Of a DNA stretch of 6,334 nt, positions 6,159 through 6,334 are shown piece after piece. The notes under the pieces were generated by a model. The model did no database searches. It saw only the letters and a program-made list of their open reading frames with translations, and was not told the DNA's origin. Position numbers and translations under genes: made by a program. Position 1 is the stretch's first letter. Each line of letters opens with the position of its first letter. Source of the stretch: Pseudomonadota bacterium. GTDB taxonomy: Bacteria > Pseudomonadota > Gammaproteobacteria > Arenicellales > UBA868. Location: contig JABJIU010000208.1 of NCBI GenBank assembly GCA_018661145.1, positions 1 to 6,334 on the forward strand, read 5' to 3'.

Positions 6159-6334
6159 TTAATCTGGGAAGAGCTGGTCCCAGGATAGCCTGCCAGTGAG
6201 GTCGGACTCATTATCTGTTAATAGAGTATCGACAATCTCTTCACCAGCTTCTGTAGCGGTGCCAGGGGTAAAACGCTTGTTACCGATAATTGAAGGACCT
6301 GCCGGCATACCTTTATCAGGATCGAGTTTTCTGC
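6159..6334 (-). CDS. pilY1: C-terminal 57 residues of probable PilY1 (cut by window edge)
   Basis: A minus-strand frame enters at the right edge and ends at TAA 6161-6159, 34 nt before the pilE TTG. Its 57 residues start with RKLDPDKGMPAGPSIIGNKR and end GRLSWDQLFPD. The closing GRxSW-x-x-L pattern is what I recall of PilY1 C-termini, and pilY1 directly precedes pilE in minor-pilin operons. PilY1 is a large exported protein at the pilus tip or base that promotes extension and adhesion through a calcium-binding propeller; that region lies outside the window. Identification relies on a short tail plus gene order, so it is probable rather than certain. Confidence 0.6.
   Translation of the reverse strand, partial: RKLDPDKGMPAGPSIIGNKRFTPGTATEAGEEIVDTLLTDNESDLTGRLSWDQLFPD

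Overview
The window looks like chromosomal DNA of a gammaproteobacterium. The main clue is the right edge, where the end of a probable pilY1 is followed by a pilE-type minor pilin gene, an order known from the type IV pilus minor-pilin operons of Pseudomonas and relatives. Base composition is moderately GC-rich with good Shine-Dalgarno sites before several genes. No rRNA, tRNA, CRISPR array or insertion sequence is visible.

Layout, left to right. Positions 1-976 (minus) hold the N-terminal 325 residues of a class III PLP aminotransferase that runs off the left edge. Positions 977-1132 are a divergent intergenic region with back-to-back promoter-like elements, a 30-bp-spaced direct repeat and a possible 18-codon leader ORF. 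Positions 1133-4190 (plus) form a tight three-gene operon: an SDR oxidoreductase, a ureohydrolase of the agmatinase/guanidinobutyrase type, and a metal-dependent amidohydrolase of the COG1228 type. Its last gene overlaps by 7 bp, tail to tail, a minus-strand pair: a VOC-fold protein (4184-4669), which is preceded by a BesD/HalD-like Fe(II)/2-oxoglutarate oxygenase (4696-5562). A 130-bp gap then separates the metabolic genes from pilE (5693-6124) and the pilY1 tail (6159-6334), both on the minus strand.

The six metabolic genes look like one functional neighbourhood. Four belong to families whose known members act on basic amino acids or their derivatives: COG1228 hydrolases that release C-terminal Arg/Lys or Pro, ureohydrolases that remove urea from guanidino groups, class III transaminases that act on terminal amino groups, and BesD-like oxygenases that act on free cationic amino acids. 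My working hypothesis is a small catabolic (or less likely biosynthetic) pathway for a modified, perhaps N-acylated or hydroxylated, arginine/lysine-type compound. That is inference. No transporter or regulator is visible, and no single gene fixes the substrate.
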